Notes under the pieces: generated by a model | Told to the model about the DNA's origin: nothing | Database searches by the model: none | The model's input: the letters and a program-made list of their open reading frames with translations, nothing else | NCBI GenBank assembly: GCA_003149345.1 | Contig: QFWI01000011.1 | Span: 620,001 to 684,000, forward strand | Source of the DNA: Vampirovibrio chlorellavorus | GTDB lineage: Bacteria; Cyanobacteriota; Vampirovibrionia; Vampirovibrionales; Vampirovibrionaceae | Length of the DNA: 64,000 nucleotides | Direction: 5' to 3' | Position numbers and translations under genes: made by a program | Shown here: one piece after another, positions 51,315 to 59,557 of the stretch | Layout of the letters: every line of letters starts with the position of its first letter | Position numbering within the stretch: position 1 is the stretch's first letter

Positions 51315-52118
51315 ATGCCCGTTTCCCTGACATCAACTGCCAGCACTCGTCCTCAGTCCTCATCTCTTCGATTTGGAAACGGAGCATCCGTTAAGGCGTC
51401 TTTTCCGCCGACGTTGCTGCCCTCAGTGCAATATGCCAATGAATTTCAGAAATGCGTTATTGATTTTCAAAAAGGGGATGAGTCTGAGCTACAGACTATC
51501 CAGAACGGTTGGAATCTCTATGATGATCATATGGAACAACTTCAGGACGCATTTAAAAATAAGGCAACCTATGAGCAGAAACTTCAAGAGAAATTAGCCT
51601 TGCTGGAAAAGCGACACCAGTTGGTTTTGCAAAAGTATCCTCAGGTCGTAGATCAGGTTTTTGATGCCGTCCAGGAGGATTCGGTTCAGATCGGATCGGC
51701 GTCCAAACCCAAGTCGGGCAAGACCAAAGCCAAGGGCTCAACCAGCGAGGGAGATGACACGCCTTCTAAAGACGCAAAATTTCTTCAGGCTGCGGCGGCC
51801 AACTGGACGTCCCGGAATGAACGGAACCGATTTAAAGTGCTGATGGATTTGGGGAAGCAATACGTCAGCCGAGGGCCTTTACTCAGTGACTCTTTGTGGA
51901 GTGTGGGGATTGGGGCCGTGTTGGCCATTGGTTCCCCAGTGATGGCCGTGACCATTCCCACTACCTTTGCCTTTTTTCTGGCCGGGCGAGCTGCACTCGC
52001 CCTGATTCACTTCTGCCAGGATCCCAATGGGGACGCCATTGACGCCAAGTATCAAAAGTGGATTGAAAAAGACGCTGAAAAACTGAAAAAACAGGAAGCC
52101 AGTCAGGCTTCCGGGTAG
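51315..52118 (+). CDS. Orphan protein with a hydrophobic segment
   Basis: This 267-residue protein is not recognised. It starts with a Ser/Thr-rich stretch (PVSLTSTASTRPQSSSLRFG), has a charged helical middle with coiled-coil character (about residues 45-118) and a Lys/Ser/Gly-rich linker (KPKSGKTKAKGSTSEGDD). A hydrophobic segment of about 35 residues (VGIGAVLAIGSPVMAVTIP, then FAFFLAGRAALALIHF) could form a membrane hairpin before a charged tail. There is no N-terminal signal peptide. AGGAG lies 8 bases before the ATG at 51315. The layout is like that of the orphan at 20351, which suggests a lineage-specific type of membrane-inserting protein. Confidence 0.6.
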   Translation: MPVSLTSTASTRPQSSSLRFGNGASVKASFPPTLLPSVQYANEFQKCVIDFQKGDESELQTIQNGWNLYDDHMEQLQDAFKNKATYEQKLQEKLALLEKRHQLVLQKYPQVVDQVFDAVQEDSVQIGSASKPKSGKTKAKGSTSEGDDTPSKDAKFLQAAAANWTSRNERNRFKVLMDLGKQYVSRGPLLSDSLWSVGIGAVLAIGSPVMAVTIPTTFAFFLAGRAALALIHFCQDPNGDAIDAKYQKWIEKDAEKLKKQEASQASG

Positions 52119-52264
52119 ATCCTGTCACATCGGCTCAGTCCCAGTCCGTCTTTTGGAAACCCCTGTTACAAAGCGGGCCATGCCTTCTTTGGGGTCAACG
52201 CTTTTGTAAGCGACTCGCATGTAATAGAATAGAATTTCGTTTAGCGTGGATAAGGAAGTGCGAC

Positions 52265-53653
52265 TTGGGTGTTTTTTCGGAAGTGGCCGAGCGGTTCAGG
52301 GGCCCGGAAACCCCTCAGCGGGTCAGGCATAGTCAGGGGAAACTGCCTAGCATCAATGATTTGATGATTGCCACCTCCAAGGCCATGGACTTGCTGGAGG
52401 GACGCCCCTTAAGAACCGGCATGAAGGTTGCGGTCATTGCCGGATCTATCGCTAAAATCATGATGCTGTCCGACCGGGAAGTGGCTTCCATTGTGTATGC
52501 GGCGCTGCTGCACGATATCGGGCTGGTTCGCCTGGTGTCTGATCTGTATCCGCACTTGCCTCCTGGCGTGACGGAGAAGCAGTTGTTCCAGAATCATCAA
52601 CTGGTCAACGCCCGCATTATCGGTTCTCCCCATGAACGACCGTTTTCCAGCCAATTCTACGAGACCTTTCACCAACATCCCCTGACCGCCGCCGACTTCA
52701 TTTCCAAAGTTCATCTTTCTCAGGACATTGCCGAGATTATCGCCACCCACCACGAGCTGTGCGATGGCTCGGGCTATCCCTTTGGCCTGTCGGCGGAGCA
52801 AATCCCCATGGGCGGGAAGATTCTGGCCTTCGCAGACGTGGTAGAAGGCGTGCTGGAAGGCTGTTCTAAGGAGTTGTCGGGCCTGACCTCCCGGCGGCAT
52901 GCCCTGGAAAACTTTATGGATATCAAAACACCCGGACGGTTTGACGCTGACGTGGTGAGGACTTTTAGGAACCTGATTTCCGACAATGAGGACTTCCTGC
53001 GCATGATTGCCTCCTTGGAGGTGGAAAACATGCTACGCTGCCTGTTGCCAGAGCGCACCATGCTGATGAGCGGCCCGGTGTTGCTGAGCATCGTGGCGGC
53101 CATGGGCGGCTTATCCGACGGGTTGATGCCCTTGTATAAAACCGGTCGTTCCCGACACGTGGCGGATTTGGCCTCTTCGCTGGCAGAATCCCTGGGCATC
53201 CATCGGGAGCAGTGCGGCGAGCTGGCCATGGCGGCCATGTTGATGGACATTGGTCATTTGGCCACACCGGCCCATATTTTGATGAAAAACGGCCCGCTGA
53301 CCGCTGATGAGCGCGGGGTGATTCAGGATCATCCGTTATTGGGGCAGGAAGTGCTGAAGTCCATCCCCGGCTTTGACAATATTGCCCTGTGGGTGAGTGA
53401 GCATCACGAGCGCATGAATGGCAAGGGCTATCCGGCGCACCGCAAGGGCTTCGAGATTTCCATTGGCGGGCGGATTCTGGCTTTGGCCGATGTGTTTGAC
53501 GCGCTGACCTCGCATCGCCCCTATCGTTCCCATGCCCATGAGCCCATGGATGCGCTGCCGGTCATTGGTCAGGGGCGCATGACGCTCTACGACAATCAAT
53601 TGGTCAACTTATTGCGGCGGGTGGTGCTGAGCAGCGAAATTCCCATCCGCTAA
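52265..53653 (+). CDS. Tandem HD-GYP domain protein
   Basis: HD-GYP domains hydrolyse cyclic di-GMP. This 462-residue soluble protein seems to hold two. The first (about residues 45-205) has LLHDIG, FHQHPLTAADFI and HHELCDGSGYPFGL, and looks able to bind metal. The second (about 280-445) has IQDHPLLGQEVL and HHERMNGKGYPAHR, but the HD pair is replaced by Met-Asp (MLMDIGHL), so it is probably inactive or regulatory. There is no sensor or membrane part. A TTG start is supported by AAGGA 8 bases upstream. It lies between the Tad genes and a type IV-like pilin gene, which fits control of surface attachment. Confidence 0.85.
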   Translation: MGVFSEVAERFRGPETPQRVRHSQGKLPSINDLMIATSKAMDLLEGRPLRTGMKVAVIAGSIAKIMMLSDREVASIVYAALLHDIGLVRLVSDLYPHLPPGVTEKQLFQNHQLVNARIIGSPHERPFSSQFYETFHQHPLTAADFISKVHLSQDIAEIIATHHELCDGSGYPFGLSAEQIPMGGKILAFADVVEGVLEGCSKELSGLTSRRHALENFMDIKTPGRFDADVVRTFRNLISDNEDFLRMIASLEVENMLRCLLPERTMLMSGPVLLSIVAAMGGLSDGLMPLYKTGRSRHVADLASSLAESLGIHREQCGELAMAAMLMDIGHLATPAHILMKNGPLTADERGVIQDHPLLGQEVLKSIPGFDNIALWVSEHHERMNGKGYPAHRKGFEISIGGRILALADVFDALTSHRPYRSHAHEPMDALPVIGQGRMTLYDNQLVNLLRRVVLSSEIPIR

Positions 53654-53836
53654 TTTCGGGGGTACTTTGGGTGGCTTTTCCTTTGGCTTGGAACTGAAAC
53701 TGGTTGGGCGTCTATCACAATGAGGCAGGTGGATTATTAAGAAGTAATAAGATCTCGACGTGAATTCTCTAGAATTTTTACGGCCGTCCGAGTTCTTTAT
53801 TTGTAAAAGGATTGACTCCCCAAAAGGAAAACTGGA

Positions 53837-54436
53837 ATGCGAAGGAATTCTCCTGTCAAAAAGGGCTTTACGCTGGCCGAGTTGTTGATTTCGCTGGCCA
53901 TATTGGGAGTGATTGCCACTTTTACCATCCCTAAAATTTTGAGCACCCAGGGAGACAGTCGCTTTAAGGCTGTCGCCAAAGAAAACGTCGCCACCGTTGC
54001 GGCTGCCTATCAGGCTTACAGTTTATCCAATGAAATTACAGGCAATGAAACCTTTAGCGCGTTTACACCCTATATGAACTATGTGGCTTTGGATAGTAGC
54101 TCTACAATTGATGCTACTGAAGGTAATGGAAGTGTGGCCTGCTTCGGCGACTATCGGTGCTTGCGGATGCACAATGGTAGTATGATTCGTTACCGCCATG
54201 CTTCGGGCAGCTTTAACGGTACCAACACCACAAATGCCATTTGGTTTTATGTGGAGCCCGATGGGGTTTACTCTGGCACCACCAATGGCCCTGGCAAGAG
54301 TGCTCAGTTTTTTCTTTATACGAATGGCAGAATTGTGGACTCGGGCAATATGTTGCCTAATACCTGTAATAGTGAGCATTGCCCCTTTACTGCAGTAGAG
54401 CAAGGTGCTGTTCCGGCCTGGTTCAGCTGGGATTAG
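53837..54436 (+). CDS. Type IV pilin/pseudopilin-like protein
   Basis: This 199-residue protein has a class III leader cut at Gly10/Phe11: KKGFTLAELLISLAILGVIA, with Glu at position 5 of the mature chain, followed by the typical hydrophobic helix. The rest is a Ser/Thr/Asn-rich globular part with four Cys (VACFGDYRCLRM and NTCNSEHCPF), which probably form disulfides. The DNA is A/T-richer than its neighbours. It differs from the Flp pilin, so it belongs to a second, type IV or type II-like system whose other genes are not here. AAGGA lies 8 bases before the ATG. Confidence 0.88.
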   Translation: MRRNSPVKKGFTLAELLISLAILGVIATFTIPKILSTQGDSRFKAVAKENVATVAAAYQAYSLSNEITGNETFSAFTPYMNYVALDSSSTIDATEGNGSVACFGDYRCLRMHNGSMIRYRHASGSFNGTNTTNAIWFYVEPDGVYSGTTNGPGKSAQFFLYTNGRIVDSGNMLPNTCNSEHCPFTAVEQGAVPAWFSWD

Positions 54437-54439
54437 CAA

Positions 54440-54469
54440 TAAAAAGCACTTTGATGACAATCAAAGTGC
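54440..54469 (-). terminator. Terminator of the coaD operon
   Basis: GCACTTTGAT pairs perfectly with ATCAAAGTGC around GACA; the minus strand then has TTTTTATT. It lies 60 bases past the coiled-coil gene. Confidence 0.85.
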
Positions 54470-54528
54470 GCAGAAACGATGTAAGAAGAAAAGACTTCGA
54501 TGAAGTGAGGGGCCCAGCCCCCCAATTC

Positions 54529-55206
54529 TTACGAATTACTTAGCGTGGTTTGTTTCAAGAATTCCTGTGCGTAATCCGGGGAACCTTGCTGGCCCGAAGC
54601 GGCCTCCAAGGACTCTGGGTAGGCAGGCTGCTCCTGGCGATAGCTTCCATAGTTGGCGCTGAGGGCCGGGGGCATTTGCTGGGCGGCGTCCATACGCACC
54701 TTCTTCAGGTGACGCTGGCCGTTGCGCACCACCGTCTGGAATTCCACCAGGCTCTTGTCCAGACTGCCCAAAATGGCTTCCGCGTATTGATCCGCACCCA
54801 CCCGAACGGAGGCGGCTTCTTCGTAAGCCTGAGCCCGGGCGGCCTCGGCCTCTTCAAAGGCCTTTTTGCGCATGGCTTCCAGTTCCATGGTAATTTGCTG
54901 ACGAATTCGGTTGGCCTCTTCGTGTACGGCCCGCAGCAACTCCGATTCACTCAACATGAACTCGGATTGCTTTTTGGCCTCTTGCAAAATCTGGTTGGCC
55001 TTCAGTTGGGCCTCGTTCACCACTTCATCCCGGCGATCCAGCACGCGCTGGGCCTGCTGGATTTCAGCTGGCAGGTTTTCCCGGATGCGATCCAGGAGAG
55101 GCACCAGTTTTTCACCATTCACAATGGTAAAAGGCGTAAATGGAATCCCCATCCCTGTGAGAATGAAGTCTTCCATCCGCTCGATCATTCTGGCAAAGGT
55201 ATTAAT
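54529..55206 (-). CDS. DivIVA/F-type ATPase b-like coiled-coil protein
   Basis: This protein of about 225 residues has an N-terminal domain with MGIPFTPFTIVNGEKLVPLL, then a long charged coiled coil (RRDEVVNEAQLKANQILQEA through EAARAQAYEEAASV) and a flexible Gln/Pro tail. The coiled coil resembles DivIVA and ATP synthase b subunits, but there is no membrane helix. Its N-terminal domain is a paralogue of the small protein encoded just upstream at 55202. An ATT at 55206 overlaps the upstream TAA and has AAGGAGAG about 7 bases before it, so I take it as a probable AUU start; the first ATG (55188) has no ribosome-binding site. A role in cell division or polarity is possible but unproven. Confidence 0.65.
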   Translation of the reverse strand: MNTFARMIERMEDFILTGMGIPFTPFTIVNGEKLVPLLDRIRENLPAEIQQAQRVLDRRDEVVNEAQLKANQILQEAKKQSEFMLSESELLRAVHEEANRIRQQITMELEAMRKKAFEEAEAARAQAYEEAASVRVGADQYAEAILGSLDKSLVEFQTVVRNGQRHLKKVRMDAAQQMPPALSANYGSYRQEQPAYPESLEAASGQQGSPDYAQEFLKQTTLSNS

Positions 55207-55459
55207 GGCTTCTCTCCTTTCCTTGGTTCTTCGGCTTCTTCTGATAAAGTACTTTTTCGGCTTCGCTGGCGTTGGAAAAGGCCTTGATGAAGCGGGAATC
55301 CATTTCATCTTGCAGGCAAACCCGCAACTGGTCCAGTAGCATCACCACTCTCTCGTGATCCACCAGGTAAAATGGGGTCAGCGGGATAGGCCAGCCCTTT
55401 TTCATCATCTGGGCTTCCAGTTCATCCATAATTTTCATGGCGTCGCTGCGTTCAATCAT
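55202..55459 (-). CDS. Small paralogue of the coiled-coil protein N-terminal domain
   Basis: This 85-residue protein has the segment GWPIPLTPFYLVDHERVVML, which aligns with GMGIPFTPFTIVNGEKLVPL in the next gene: the shared pattern is IP-TPF--V---E---LLD--R--L. It lacks the coiled coil. Its ATG overlaps the coaD stop (TGATG) and its TAA overlaps the putative start of the following gene, so three genes are translationally chained. The family is not recognised beyond this pairing. It may form a complex with its paralogue. Confidence 0.65.
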   Translation of the reverse strand: MIERSDAMKIMDELEAQMMKKGWPIPLTPFYLVDHERVVMLLDQLRVCLQDEMDSRFIKAFSNASEAEKVLYQKKPKNQGKERSH

Positions 55460-55956
55460 CAGCTTCCTGCCTTTTCAGCAGCCTGAGACTGAGACCTATA
55501 ATACTCACGAACCTGCTCGGGCACCAGTCCCTCGATACTGCCACCAAGGCGGGCCACTTCATTGGTCATGCTGGAGGATAAAAACTGGTACTCCAGCCCG
55601 GCCATCATAAACAGGGTCTCGACGTTGGGGCAAAGCCGTTTGTTCATTTGGGACATGGCAAACTCGTGTTCAAAGTCGGATACGGCTCGAAGCCCACGGA
55701 TAATGATTTTGGCATGGTGGGCCTTGGCTAAGTCCACGGTCAGTCCTTCAAACGATTCCACCTGGATGTTGGGTAAGTGCTTCAGGCTTTGTTCCACCAG
55801 GCTGACCCGAGTGCTAAGCTCAATATTGGGACGTTTTTGGGGGTTTTTAACCACTGCCATAATCACGCGCTCAAACATTTGGCTGGCCCGAGTCACGATA
55901 TCCACGTGGCCAAGCGTAATGGGGTCGAAACTGCCTGGGTAAACCGCGATGGTCAC
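55459..55956 (-). CDS. coaD: Phosphopantetheine adenylyltransferase
   Basis: CoaD joins AMP to 4'-phosphopantetheine in coenzyme A synthesis. The 165-residue protein has the nucleotidyltransferase start TIAVYPGSFDPITLGHVDIV with the T/HxGH motif, then VKNPQKRPNIELSTRVSL, IIRGLRAVSDFEHEFAMSQM and the C-terminal EYQFLSSSMTNEVARLGGSI. Its length is normal. A GAGG lies 8 bases before the ATG. It is the first gene of a three-gene overlapping operon with the two coiled-coil-related proteins. Confidence 0.95.
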   Translation of the reverse strand: MTIAVYPGSFDPITLGHVDIVTRASQMFERVIMAVVKNPQKRPNIELSTRVSLVEQSLKHLPNIQVESFEGLTVDLAKAHHAKIIIRGLRAVSDFEHEFAMSQMNKRLCPNVETLFMMAGLEYQFLSSSMTNEVARLGGSIEGLVPEQVREYYRSQSQAAEKAGS

Positions 55957-56249
55957 TGCCTCGTAACTCTCCTGGAAAAGCCTTACCCTTTACTCAGAAA
56001 GGTGTTGGACTCACTGTAGACAAGAATCAGTTTACTATATGGAAAAGTTAATAAACAACGAGTTGACTATATTTGTAAGAAAAGTTTACGACTGATCACG
56101 CAAAGGAAAAGGCCTGAGAGGCTTGCAGCGAGATCGCTTCGCTGGGATCTGCCTGATTGCTGATGATCTTGACGTTGCTTAAGATTTCTTAAGATATTGA
56201 TACGCAAGAAGCAAAAGGCAAGAAAAGGTTCCCGTGATTCAGGGCTTCA
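55957..56249. other. Divergent region between coaD and rpmG
   Basis: No gene is seen. An imperfect hairpin AGCGA/TCGCT (about 56129-56145) is visible. The rpmG promoter begins at 56250. Confidence 0.4.
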
Positions 56250-56278
56250 TTGACAGTCATTTCTATTGGGGCTATTAT
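56250..56278 (+). promoter_or_regulatory. Promoter of rpmG and the downstream translation genes
   Basis: A perfect TTGACA, 17 bases, then TATTAT. The transcription start would be near 56285, 28 bases before the rpmG ATG. Confidence 0.75.
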
Positions 56279-56312
56279 CACGATCCTCAAAAAAGCATGG
56301 CTGAAAAAAACA

Positions 56313-56477
56313 ATGGGCAACGCCAAGAAAAAAAAGAAAGTGATTTTAGCCTGTGTGGACTGTTCCGAACGGAATTACTCTACCGAAAAAGGCTTGAATC
56401 AAATCAATGAGCGGCTAGAGCTGAAGAAGTACTGCCCTCGTTGCACGAGTCATACCGTTCATCGCGAAACTCGATAG
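56313..56477 (+). CDS. rpmG: 50S ribosomal protein L33
   Basis: L33 is a small large-subunit protein. The 54-residue chain has the zinc-ribbon form, with Cys14 and Cys17 (ACVDC) and Cys41 and Cys44 (YCPRC), and the basic start [17 protein letters not shown]. Bacteria often also carry a Cys-less copy for zinc shortage; none is visible here. The start at 56313 fits the promoter position, although no ribosome-binding site is evident. It precedes tRNA-Trp and secE-nusG, the classical order. Confidence 0.9.
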   Translation: MGNAKKKKKVILACVDCSERNYSTEKGLNQINERLELKKYCPRCTSHTVHRETR

Positions 56478-56800
56478 GTTTTTGTGATTGGATATTGTGA
56501 ATTGACTCTCTAAAATGGTATATGTTCTTCTCAAATGGTCTGAAATCGGATTCGGGGAGTTGAACAGATTCATTGAGAGAGTATTCTGTCAGAAAAACCG
56601 ATTCTTCTTTTCTTTTGGTTTTCAGACTACAATGTTCCAGGTCTTCGGTGAACTCCTTGCTCATCAATGTTTGAAGCATTAATGCCTGAAATCGTTCAAA
56701 AGATTTAAAAGAGGTCATCCGTTTAAACACCCAAAGGCTTGACGGGCACAGGTGCCCCAAGCGTCTCCCAAACAGTAAAGGCAACTTCTCTACATGTTAT
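56478..56800. other. Intergenic region before tRNA-Trp
   Basis: A minus-strand frame (about 56404-56718) encodes a plausible 105-residue charged protein, but it overlaps the end of rpmG and has no ribosome-binding site, so it is left uncalled. No clear promoter for the tRNA was found; it may be read from the rpmG promoter. Confidence 0.35.
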
Positions 56801-56873
56801 GCGTCCTTAGTTCAGTTGGTAGAACGTCGGTCTCCAAAACCGAATGTCGGGGGTTCGAGTCCTCCAGGGCGCG
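56801..56873 (+). tRNA. tRNA-Trp (CCA anticodon)
   Basis: Full cloverleaf: acceptor GCGTCCT pairs with AGGGCGC (one G-T pair), D arm GTTC/GAAC, anticodon stem TCGGT/ACCGA with loop CTCCAAA (anticodon CCA), variable loop ATGTC, T arm GGGGG/CCTCC with loop TTCGAGT, and discriminator G. The CCA tail is not encoded. It lies before secE in the usual arrangement. Confidence 0.95.
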
Positions 56874-56941
56874 ATTTCTGTTCTCTGTCTCATTAAATGA
56901 TGAATGCTGGCTGGTCAGCCCGGGAGTTTAAACGCTTTATT

Positions 56942-57220
56942 ATGACCACATTGCAGCAAGCAAACTCCCAAAAGAAATCCGGCTCCGCTGGAAACGTGCC
57001 CCGTCAACAAGAAGTATCAGGCTCACCCATGGAACAACTGACCACCTACCTGAAAGGCGTCCGCGCCGAATGGACTAAAATCAGCTGGCCCACCACGCAG
57101 CAAATTATTGGGCAAACCATTGTGGTGTTAGCCGTTGTGAGTGTAATGACCTTGATTTTATTGGTTATGGACTACTCGTTCCACTTTATAGTTAACGCCA
57201 TTACACCCCATCGCAGTTAA
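56942..57220 (+). CDS. secE: Preprotein translocase subunit SecE
   Basis: SecE is the small essential subunit of the SecYEG channel. The protein (92 residues from the ATG at 56942) has a basic, variable N-terminus, the conserved amphipathic segment YLKGVRAEWTKISWPTTQQI and one membrane helix (IVVLAVVSVMTLILLVMDY). This single-helix form is normal outside enterobacteria. Start choice is uncertain: an ATG at 56897 is in frame, and neither has a good ribosome-binding site. nusG follows after 23 bases. Confidence 0.9.
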   Translation: MTTLQQANSQKKSGSAGNVPRQQEVSGSPMEQLTTYLKGVRAEWTKISWPTTQQIIGQTIVVLAVVSVMTLILLVMDYSFHFIVNAITPHRS

Positions 57221-57243
57221 AAGAGAACTAACAGGAAACTGAC

Positions 57244-57975
57244 ATGGAATTTTTAGAAGAACCGCAAATTCCCTCCGAAGAATTGGAAGTCGATGAATTC
57301 GCTCTGGATGATGAGGATTTAGAAGAAGAGGCCCCTGCCTCTTCCGCTGATCACCGGGTCAGCGTGCTGTCGGAGAAAAATGCCGACAAAGCCATTAGCG
57401 TCAGTGCCGAAGATTCCCTAACCTCCGCCAAGCGTCCTCCCAAGCGTCGCTGGTACATTGTGCACACTTACTCCGGTCACGAAAACAAGGTGAAGGTGAA
57501 TCTGGAGCGCCGGATTGAGTCCATGAACATGGGCGACAAGATTTTTCGGGTGGAAGTGCCTCAGAAGTCCGTGACCAAGATTAAAGATGGCAAGCGAACC
57601 GAGAAGGAAGAGCGTATTTTCCCTGGCTATGTGTTGGTAGAAATGCTGATGGATGATGATTCCTGGTATGTGGTTCGTCACACGCCTGGCGTGACTAAGT
57701 TCGTCGGTTCTCAAAAGAAGCCAATCCCGGCCAAGGATGTGGAAATCAAGCGCATCCTGCTCAAGGATCAGCGTACCGGCACCACGGTGGCCAAGATTGA
57801 AATCGACCTCAAGGTGGGCGAGATCGTCAAGATTGTCAGCGGGCCCTTTGCGGACTTTGAAGGCACCGTTACCGAAATCAACCCGGAAAAAGAGCGCTTG
57901 AAAGCATCCGTTTCCATCTTCGGGCGTGAAACGCCGGTGGAATTGGCCTTTAACCAGGTACAAAAATCTCACTAA
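57244..57975 (+). CDS. nusG: Transcription termination/antitermination factor NusG
   Basis: NusG binds RNA polymerase and tunes elongation, Rho termination and coupling to ribosomes. The 243-residue protein has the NGN domain from about residue 67 (RRWYIVHTYSGHENKVKVNL, IFPGYVLVEMLMDDDSWYVV, RHTPGVTKFVGS) and the KOW domain near the C-terminus (VKIVSGPFADFEGTVTEINP). An acidic N-terminal extension of about 65 residues (EEPQIPSEELEVDEFALDDE) is unusual and may be disordered. CAGGAAACTG lies before the ATG. rplK follows 135 bases later. Confidence 0.95.
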   Translation: MEFLEEPQIPSEELEVDEFALDDEDLEEEAPASSADHRVSVLSEKNADKAISVSAEDSLTSAKRPPKRRWYIVHTYSGHENKVKVNLERRIESMNMGDKIFRVEVPQKSVTKIKDGKRTEKEERIFPGYVLVEMLMDDDSWYVVRHTPGVTKFVGSQKKPIPAKDVEIKRILLKDQRTGTTVAKIEIDLKVGEIVKIVSGPFADFEGTVTEINPEKERLKASVSIFGRETPVELAFNQVQKSH

Positions 57976-58110
57976 TTCCTCAACCCTCACAGATTGTCGG
58001 GCTTCTGGTCACAAAATTCCGGCAAAATCTATAAATAGTGGATCGAAATTTTTTTTTGATCTACATTCATATTTAACTTTCCCAAACTATCGTTGGAGGT
58101 ATATTCTCTC

Positions 58111-58536
58111 GTGGCTAAAAAGGTAACCGGTAAAATCAAATTGCAATTGCCAGCAGGCAAAGCCAACCCGTCTCCCCCAGTGGGCCCCGCTCTCGGTCAG
58201 CACGGCGTTAATATCATGGAATTCTGTAAGCAGTACAACGCCCAGACTGCTGACAAAACCGGTCAAATCATTCCGGTTGAGATCTCCGTTTACGAAGATC
58301 GCTCTTTTACCTTTATCCTGAAGACCCCTCCGACCGCCTTTTTGATCATTCAGGAAGCGGGCATTCCCAAAGGATCAGGCAAGCCCAACACCGAGAAAAA
58401 AGGAACGTTGAGCGCTGAGCAAGTGACCAAAATCGCCAACATCAAGCTGGCTGATATGAACTCTCACACCGTGGAGTCCGCTGAGCAAATGGTGCGTGGT
58501 ACTGCCCGTAGCATGGGCGTGACCTGCGAAGCCTAG
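58111..58536 (+). CDS. rplK: 50S ribosomal protein L11
   Basis: L11 forms the GTPase-associated centre of the large subunit. The 141-residue protein has the N-terminal [20 protein letters not shown] and [12 protein letters not shown], then [20 protein letters not shown] and the C-terminal [20 protein letters not shown]. The GTG at 58111, with GGAGGT 10 bases upstream, gives the usual length; a TTG six codons earlier lies on the ribosome-binding site itself. rplA follows. Confidence 0.95.
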   Translation: MAKKVTGKIKLQLPAGKANPSPPVGPALGQHGVNIMEFCKQYNAQTADKTGQIIPVEISVYEDRSFTFILKTPPTAFLIIQEAGIPKGSGKPNTEKKGTLSAEQVTKIANIKLADMNSHTVESAEQMVRGTARSMGVTCEA

Positions 58537-58570
58537 AAGCGATCGGGAAAATATTTAAGTTGTAATGCAA

Positions 58571-58605
58571 TGTGGGAGATTGCTCCGAGCAATTGTTTGA
58601 CCACA
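58571..58605 (+). promoter_or_regulatory. Hairpin before rplA
   Basis: TGTGG (58571-58575) pairs with CCACA (58601-58605), enclosing ATTGCT/AGCAAT. It ends just before the rplA ribosome-binding site (AAGGAG). L1 represses its own operon in other bacteria, so this could be its target; that is an inference. Confidence 0.4.
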
Positions 58606-58616
58606 AGGAGTAAAAA

Positions 58617-59348
58617 ATGGCTAAATTAACCAAGCGTCAAAAACACTTTCAAGAGCTGATGGCTTCCGCCACCCAGCCGGTGGGTATCAAAGACGGCGTG
58701 GCTCTTTTGAAAAAAGCCCTGGAGCATGCCAAGTTTGATGAAACCGTTGAAACCCACATTCGTTTGGGCATCAACGTAAAGCATGCCGATCAACAAGTCC
58801 GCAGCACCGTGGTGTTGCCGGAAGGGACCGGTAAAACCGTCCGTGTGGCTGTTATCGCCAAAGGCGAAAAAGTCAACGAAGCCAGAAATGCAGGCGCTGA
58901 CTTCGCCGGTAGCGAAGACTTGGTCGAAAAAATGGAAAAAGAAAACTGGCTGGATTTTGATGTCTTGATCGCCACCCCGGACGCTATGGCTTTATTGGGC
59001 AAGTTGGGTAAAGTGTTGGGGCCCAAAGGCCTGATGCCCAACCCCAAGACCGGCACCGTGACTTTTGATGTTGCTCAGGCTATTAAAGAAGTGAAAGCCG
59101 GTAAAGTGGAATTCCGTGCGGACAAGCAAGGGATTGTTCACACCGCCATCGGTAAAGGCAAAGCCTTCACGGAAGAGCAAATCCTGAAAAACTTCTCCAC
59201 CCTGTATGATGCCATTCTGCGTGCTAAACCAGCCGCTGCCAAAGGCGCTTACGTCAAGTCCGTTTACCTGACCTCCACCATGGGGCCCAGCATTAAGTTG
59301 GATGCCTCCAAGCTGGGTTCGGAGATTCGGGATTATCTGGCGAACTAA
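58617..59348 (+). CDS. rplA: 50S ribosomal protein L1
   Basis: L1 forms the mobile stalk next to the E site and releases deacylated tRNA. The 243-residue protein matches the family along its length, with [59 protein letters not shown] and [19 protein letters not shown] [18 protein letters not shown] near the C-terminus. AAGGAG lies 6 bases before the ATG. A strong terminator follows; rplJ and rplL are not next to it, unlike in many bacteria, where they follow in the same cluster. Confidence 0.96.
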   Translation: MAKLTKRQKHFQELMASATQPVGIKDGVALLKKALEHAKFDETVETHIRLGINVKHADQQVRSTVVLPEGTGKTVRVAVIAKGEKVNEARNAGADFAGSEDLVEKMEKENWLDFDVLIATPDAMALLGKLGKVLGPKGLMPNPKTGTVTFDVAQAIKEVKAGKVEFRADKQGIVHTAIGKGKAFTEEQILKNFSTLYDAILRAKPAAAKGAYVKSVYLTSTMGPSIKLDASKLGSEIRDYLAN

Positions 59349-59369
59349 ATCTTTTATTCTCACCTGAGA

Positions 59370-59403
59370 GAAGCCTCTTCCGCCTGGAAGGGGCTTCTTT
59401 TTT
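59370..59403 (+). terminator. Terminator after rplA
   Basis: GAAGCCTCTTCC pairs with GGAAGGGGCTTC (one mismatch), then a T-run. It closes the secE-nusG-rplK-rplA transcript. Confidence 0.9.
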
Positions 59404-59500
59404 GCATTTGGTATGCGCTCTCTGAGTTTAAAAGTAAAGGTGAGGGGATACTCATCAAAGAAAAATAGTCAGCGTAATTTTGTAAAAAGCCCGCCAAAGT

Positions 59501-59535
59501 AAAAAGCCCGATAGAAAGAATCTACCGGGCTTTTT
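59501..59535. terminator. Terminator of the peroxiredoxin gene
   Basis: AAAAAGCCCGATAGA pairs with TCTACCGGGCTTTTT (one mismatch), with T-runs on both strands. It lies 23 bases past the stop. Confidence 0.9.
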
Positions 59536-59557
59536 AAAGGGTTGAGGCTTACAAAGC

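Noticed and set aside
56404..56784. A 126-codon minus-strand frame between rpmG and tRNA-Trp
   Set aside because: Protein-like composition, but it overlaps the rpmG end and lacks a ribosome-binding site.
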